Source of the DNA: Hetaerina americana
Lineage: Eukaryota; Arthropoda; Insecta; Odonata; Calopterygidae
DNA length: 64,000 nt
NCBI GenBank assembly: GCA_022747635.1
Contig: JAKTNV010000074.1
Span: 1,125,001 to 1,189,000, forward strand
Reading direction: 5' to 3'
The stretch's first letter is position 1. Each line of letters opens with the position of its first letter. A model generated the notes under the pieces. It was not told the origin of the DNA and searched no databases. It saw nothing but the letters and a program-made list of their open reading frames with translations. This document shows, piece by piece, positions 60,641-64,000 of this stretch. Both the position numbers and the translations under genes were made by a program.

Positions 60641-61556
60641 CAGGGTCCGTACTACAAGCATCGGGACCTGGCCCCATTAATCAGAATTTATTGCCGTTAT
60701 CATTACAGTTACTTAATAATCTTCAAAATACAATCCTACATCGATACACGTAGTTCGTCGCGTCTGCCACTCGTCAAATGTACTCTGGAAGTCGGTTTCC
60801 GGAATACTGTTGAGAACCTTTGTCGTAGCCGCTTGAGCCGCCTCGATGAGTCTAACCGATATCCTTTGTGCTCCTTTTGAGCAATCCTTTGAGGTAATAT
60901 CGTTGTCGAGAAAATCGTCATCTTCCTGGACGCAGTCCAAAATTTCTTGCGAAATTTCTACCCGCGACAGTTTTTGTTCCTTGCTCAAGACTTTGAGCAC
61001 CAGCTTTGCGCTCACTTGCCTCATCGCAAGAATCTCTGTTACAACGGTGCGGACGGTACCAACTGAAAGGCCGGTCTCCTCAATGATAAGGGCAATGGTT
61101 AAACGCCTGTCAGAGGCCAAAACCTTGTTCACTTTGGCCACCTGAGCATCGGTTCGAGCGGTCGTCGGGCGTCCGACGCGGTGCTCGTCTTTGACGATCT
61201 CCCGGCCTACCTTAAACAAATTGTGCCACGCAAAAACTCTTCTGCGGCTTTCGGTATCATCCCCAAAAACTTGTTTAATGAGTTCAAGGGTCTCCGACGC
61301 AGATTTTCCAAGTTTAACGCAAAACTTCACAGCGTAGCGTTGCTCGACGGTGCGCTACATACTGGCGCGACGACACCACAAACAATTGCACGTCACAAAA
61401 ATCCACCTCCTGTCTCAACGCATGCCAGGAGGCGACTGAACTAAAGTTCACCTGAGTGGTGGGGGACCCCTCTATCAAGCCAACCGGTCGGTTCCCCATC
61501 CACCCCTCCGTTGAGGCTACAGCGAACCAGTCACGATACCTATTGTACGGACCCTG
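60641..61556 (-). mobile_element. Internally deleted mariner, 916 bp
   Basis: The left end starts CAGGGTCCGTACTA (60641). The reverse complement of the right end (finishing at 61556) starts CAGGGTCCGTACAATA. The next bases also agree partially (ATCGGGACCTGG against ATCGTGACTGG). A TA follows the right end; the left flank reads AA, so one copy of the target duplication has mutated. The interior is a mariner transposase on the minus strand lacking its catalytic region. Confidence 0.87.
60713..61359 (-). pseudogene. Mariner transposase, open frame across the deletion
   Basis: On the minus strand the natural start codon (ATG near 61359) is followed at once by a stop codon. The frame then stays open for over 200 codons: RTVEQRYAVKFCVKLGKSAS, LELIKQVFGDDTESRRRVF, a RVGRP linker, then the second HTH RRLTIALIIEETGLSVGTVR, then ILAMRQVSAKLVLKVLSKEQ and SQEILDCVQEDDDFLDNDIT. 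The next residues are already the C-terminal end (KVLNSIPETDFQSTFDEWQ to GLYFEDY, stop at 60713). The deletion is in frame, removing the whole catalytic core. It would yield only a DNA-binding and tail protein. Confidence 0.85.
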
Positions 61557-61683
61557 TATATAAAAAGAGTGGTACAGAATTGACTGCTGAGTTTTAAAAA
61601 TCATTGAAAAGCGTACAAATAAATTAGCGGAGAAAAAGTAGTGGCATTACCTGGGAAAATAAAGGCCATTTTTACTACTTACC

Positions 61684-62365
61684 ATGCAGTGTACTGGTAT
61701 GCATCGAGGCTTTGTGATAGAAACGTTTTTTAAGAACAATGATAGTGTGGTGGTGACGCAGAGGGCGCTAAGGTCTAGCGATAAAGCGTATTTTTCAACA
61801 CTGGCTCAGTATATCAGCTAAATTTTTGTTACTGGGCGACTGACAACCCTCGCGAACCTCATCGAAGACCTCTTTATAGCCCCAAAGTGACAGTATTTTG
61901 TGCTGTGTCCTCCACAGGCATTACTGGGCCTTCATTTTTGAGTTTCATCGTTCAACTGTTACTTTGAAGTCTATGAGCTATTGTGAGATTCTGAAGAACC
62001 TTTTAGTCTCCAAAATGGAAGAGTATGGCGAGTGATATGACACGGAAGGCTTTTGGTTTCCATAGAATGGTGCCACCGCTCACACTGCCCTTCGTTCACG
62101 GCGAATCCTGCAAGAACAAAATCCCGGCCGCCTGATCTGCTTACGAGGGGGTGTTCCATGGCCCCTTTGCTCCCCGGATTTGAGCCCATTTGACTTTTTT
62201 CTTTGGGGATATCTTAAAGCTGAGGTTTATCAAGTCCGACCAAGGGCCTTGGAAGCTCTTAATGAGGCAATTACTGATGTCATCACTGGAAAAAGGCAAG
62301 ATATGCTGAGGAGAGTTTTCAAAAACTTTTTTGAACGAGTCAACATGTGTTTCGCTAGAACCTAA
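61684..62365 (+). pseudogene. Tc1/mariner-superfamily transposase pseudogene (DUF4817 type)
   Basis: An ATG at 61684 opens a 45-codon frame with GFVIETFFKNNDSVVVTQRA, the N-terminal signature of the DUF4817 transposase group, ending at TAA 61819-61821. After a large deletion, FCAVSSTGITGP (61891 onward) gives the first catalytic strand. WFP, a stop and NGATAHTA (62054-62089) give the second, where the expected catalytic aspartate is asparagine. GRLICLRGGVPWP, SPDLSPFDFFLWGYLKAEVY and a helical tail end at NMCFART with a stop at 62363-62365. The last 61 codons are open. No terminal inverted repeats were found. Confidence 0.8.
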
Positions 62366-62870
62366 TGAAAATAAAATGAAAATTGAGGCAGTTTTCAGAT
62401 TTACATTTCTGTTACAGCACTGAAGCCATTTAAAAGATTGTTTTGATGCGCGAATTATGTTCCACTTGTCTTAATCATTTATTTTAATTAGGACTTCAGA
62501 CAAACCACTTATCAACATTTTCACTAAATACACGCCGTCTAATTAAAATTTATCAATTCAAATGTAGCTATTGCAGCTTATTAAAAATTACTGAATGCTT
62601 CATTCATTGCCATTTCGATATCTGACGCCATTTTATAGTTTTCTAAAGATATGTACCATGATGACCACTGTAGTCATCAGTCTTAAAGTCAGACAGCAAC
62701 TCAACGTATCATTACGATGAATTACTGGTCTATGTGGTCAAAATATCATAAGTTTAGTGAATTTGCCGCTATCCTTATGTTGAAATTCTTACATTTATAT
62801 CTACTACCAGGGGCATATAACCTGGCAATTTCGAATATTAATGCGCGGCTTTTATGTAATTTGAAATTTG
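62366..62870. other. No recognised feature
   Basis: AT-rich flank of the transposase pseudogene; an element end may lie here but could not be located. Confidence 0.35.
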
Positions 62871-63250
62871 TGGAGGGAATCAATATCGTGGGAGAAGGGA
62901 CGGAGATGTGTAGAAGAGGTTTTACGGGGAAACTGAGAGGATATGGGAAGAGACGGGGAGAGACAGGAACCCAAGGTGGGCTCTCTGGGACGAGGATGAG
63001 GGCGGCTAAAGGGAATTTGGGGAGGTATGGGCATCAGGAATTGGGAGTGAGTGGCTAGATTAGAGAGGGTGGGGTATTAGGCAATTTCGTGTAAAAGCGC
63101 GCAGCCTGTGTTGGCGGCCTGATGGGCGGGCAAAGGAAGTGAGTGGTTTCAGGTGGGCGCGACGTAGGAGAGGGTGGGAAGAGGAAGAATTGGACGGCGA
63201 GCGAGCACGATTTGAGGGAGAGGGGTGGAATGGAATCGGGAGACACCATT
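62871..63250. other. Purine-rich GC-richer block
   Basis: The + strand is rich in G and A (GGGGAGAGACAGG near 62954, GGTGGGCTC near 62974, GAGGGAGAGGGGTGG near 63212). The 113-codon + frame and the overlapping proline-rich minus frames follow composition, and no motif supports coding. Confidence 0.35.
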
Positions 63251-64000
63251 AGAACAAATGAATATTGGCAATGATATTTTGTTGTGGGTATCCAGAGAAT
63301 CACTTATTTTCCCGAGGAATTCACTATTACAAACTTCATATTTAGGTAACATACTCTTATAAATATATCCTTCTATAATATTCACATTATTTGGTGTGAT
63401 GTATTTGGCATTAAACAAAAAGTAAGTCCTACATTTGGTAAAATTTCTCTTAAGTCACGAACTACACCACCTTGTTTCACCGAGTGACCTCTCTCTGATT
63501 GTTACACGAGCACGCAAAGAATAAATGATGTTCTTTTAACCTTCATTCCAAGTGTGGCTACAACTATTTTGCCAAATAAGCATTGGATCACTGGGAATTG
63601 ACCAGAAACATGGAAAGAAAACCAACTAACCAAAACCAACAAATACTATATAGACTGATAATGTACAACAATAATATGAATTTAATTTTAATAATATTCT
63701 GAAATTTAATGTGTTGTCTCCATTTAAGATAAGTAATGAACCAGATTATCTATACTTTTTCACTTCAGTTAAAAAATCACAACTAACAGGTTGACAGCTA
63801 ACGACTAGTTTATCAAAAGTAAATGATAGTTACATCTGAGCACATTAACTCTAAATGAAATGTCAACGGTTCGCTCCAATTACTGAATGTTGACTAAACG
63901 CTAACGGAAGTAAAACAATTAATGCCATTTTCAATGATGATATACTTCATAAGGGACAACGAAATCATTACATAAATGAAAGGAAAAGGCAGAATGGTAG
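63251..64000. other. No recognised feature
   Basis: AT-rich sequence to the end of the window. Confidence 0.4.

Noticed and set aside
60846..61444. Plus-strand open frames of 87-99 codons opposite the mariner
   Set aside because: Antisense shadows of the minus-strand transposase frame.
1..64000. CRISPR array, bacterial operon or defence island
   Set aside because: No regularly spaced repeats, no gene clusters, and the repeat content is that of an animal genome.

Overview
The window looks like repeat-rich, non-coding DNA from a large, AT-rich animal genome, most likely an arthropod and probably an insect. The reasons are several mariner-type transposons with the insect-style HTH transposase, two kinds of non-LTR (LINE) retrotransposon debris, tRNA-derived SINEs, long (TA)n microsatellites, and no bacterial-style gene density. 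I found no convincing host protein-coding gene, no rRNA, no functional tRNA and no CRISPR array. Nearly all open frames are short, random, or lie inside transposons. The organism call is an inference from repeat content only.

Layout. 0-2.3 kb: a tRNA-derived SINE, a 392-bp MITE candidate with a very strong internal hairpin, a decayed mariner, and a near-perfect palindrome. 3-18 kb: a LINE graveyard. It holds fragments of an endonuclease/reverse-transcriptase family at 3.0 (-), 10.1 (-), 13.8-15.8 (+, split by a SINE) and 17.4 (+), plus two copies of a CR1/Jockey-like LINE back to back at 11.0 (-) and 11.8-13.0 (+). 18.8-22.5 kb: two GC-rich islands whose + strand switches from purine-rich to pyrimidine-rich. 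23.2 kb: another LINE tail. 23.5-30.6 kb: AT-rich sequence with nothing recognised. 30.6-31.7 kb: a third purine/pyrimidine switch island. 33-40 kb: TA microsatellites, a LINE endonuclease fragment, an internally deleted mariner with 31-bp inverted termini (35.2 kb), and a second mariner (38.1-39.7 kb) split by a near-identical 610-bp copy of sequence lying 4 kb upstream, with 127 bp of the mariner duplicated on both sides. 43.1 kb: a mariner with intact TA target duplication. 44.7 kb: a LINE tail. 48-56 kb: more TA microsatellites, an inverted SINE pair (53.4-53.7 kb) and two adjoining LINE RT fragments (55.6-56.8 kb). 57.5 kb: an inverted repeat carrying a hammerhead-ribozyme-like motif. 60.6-62.4 kb: another deleted mariner followed by a decayed Tc1/mariner-superfamily transposase of the DUF4817 type.

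The genes do not form a working system; they are transposon pseudogenes. The recurrent theme is that all five mariners keep their ends, the N-terminal DNA-binding part and the C-terminal tail of the transposase, but have lost the catalytic middle, leaving copies of about 0.75-0.92 kb. The most unusual structures are the 34.3/38.3 kb duplication, which resembles a template-switch product or an assembly error, and the ribozyme-like inverted repeat at 57.6 kb. Family calls were made by reading translated motifs, without database searches.
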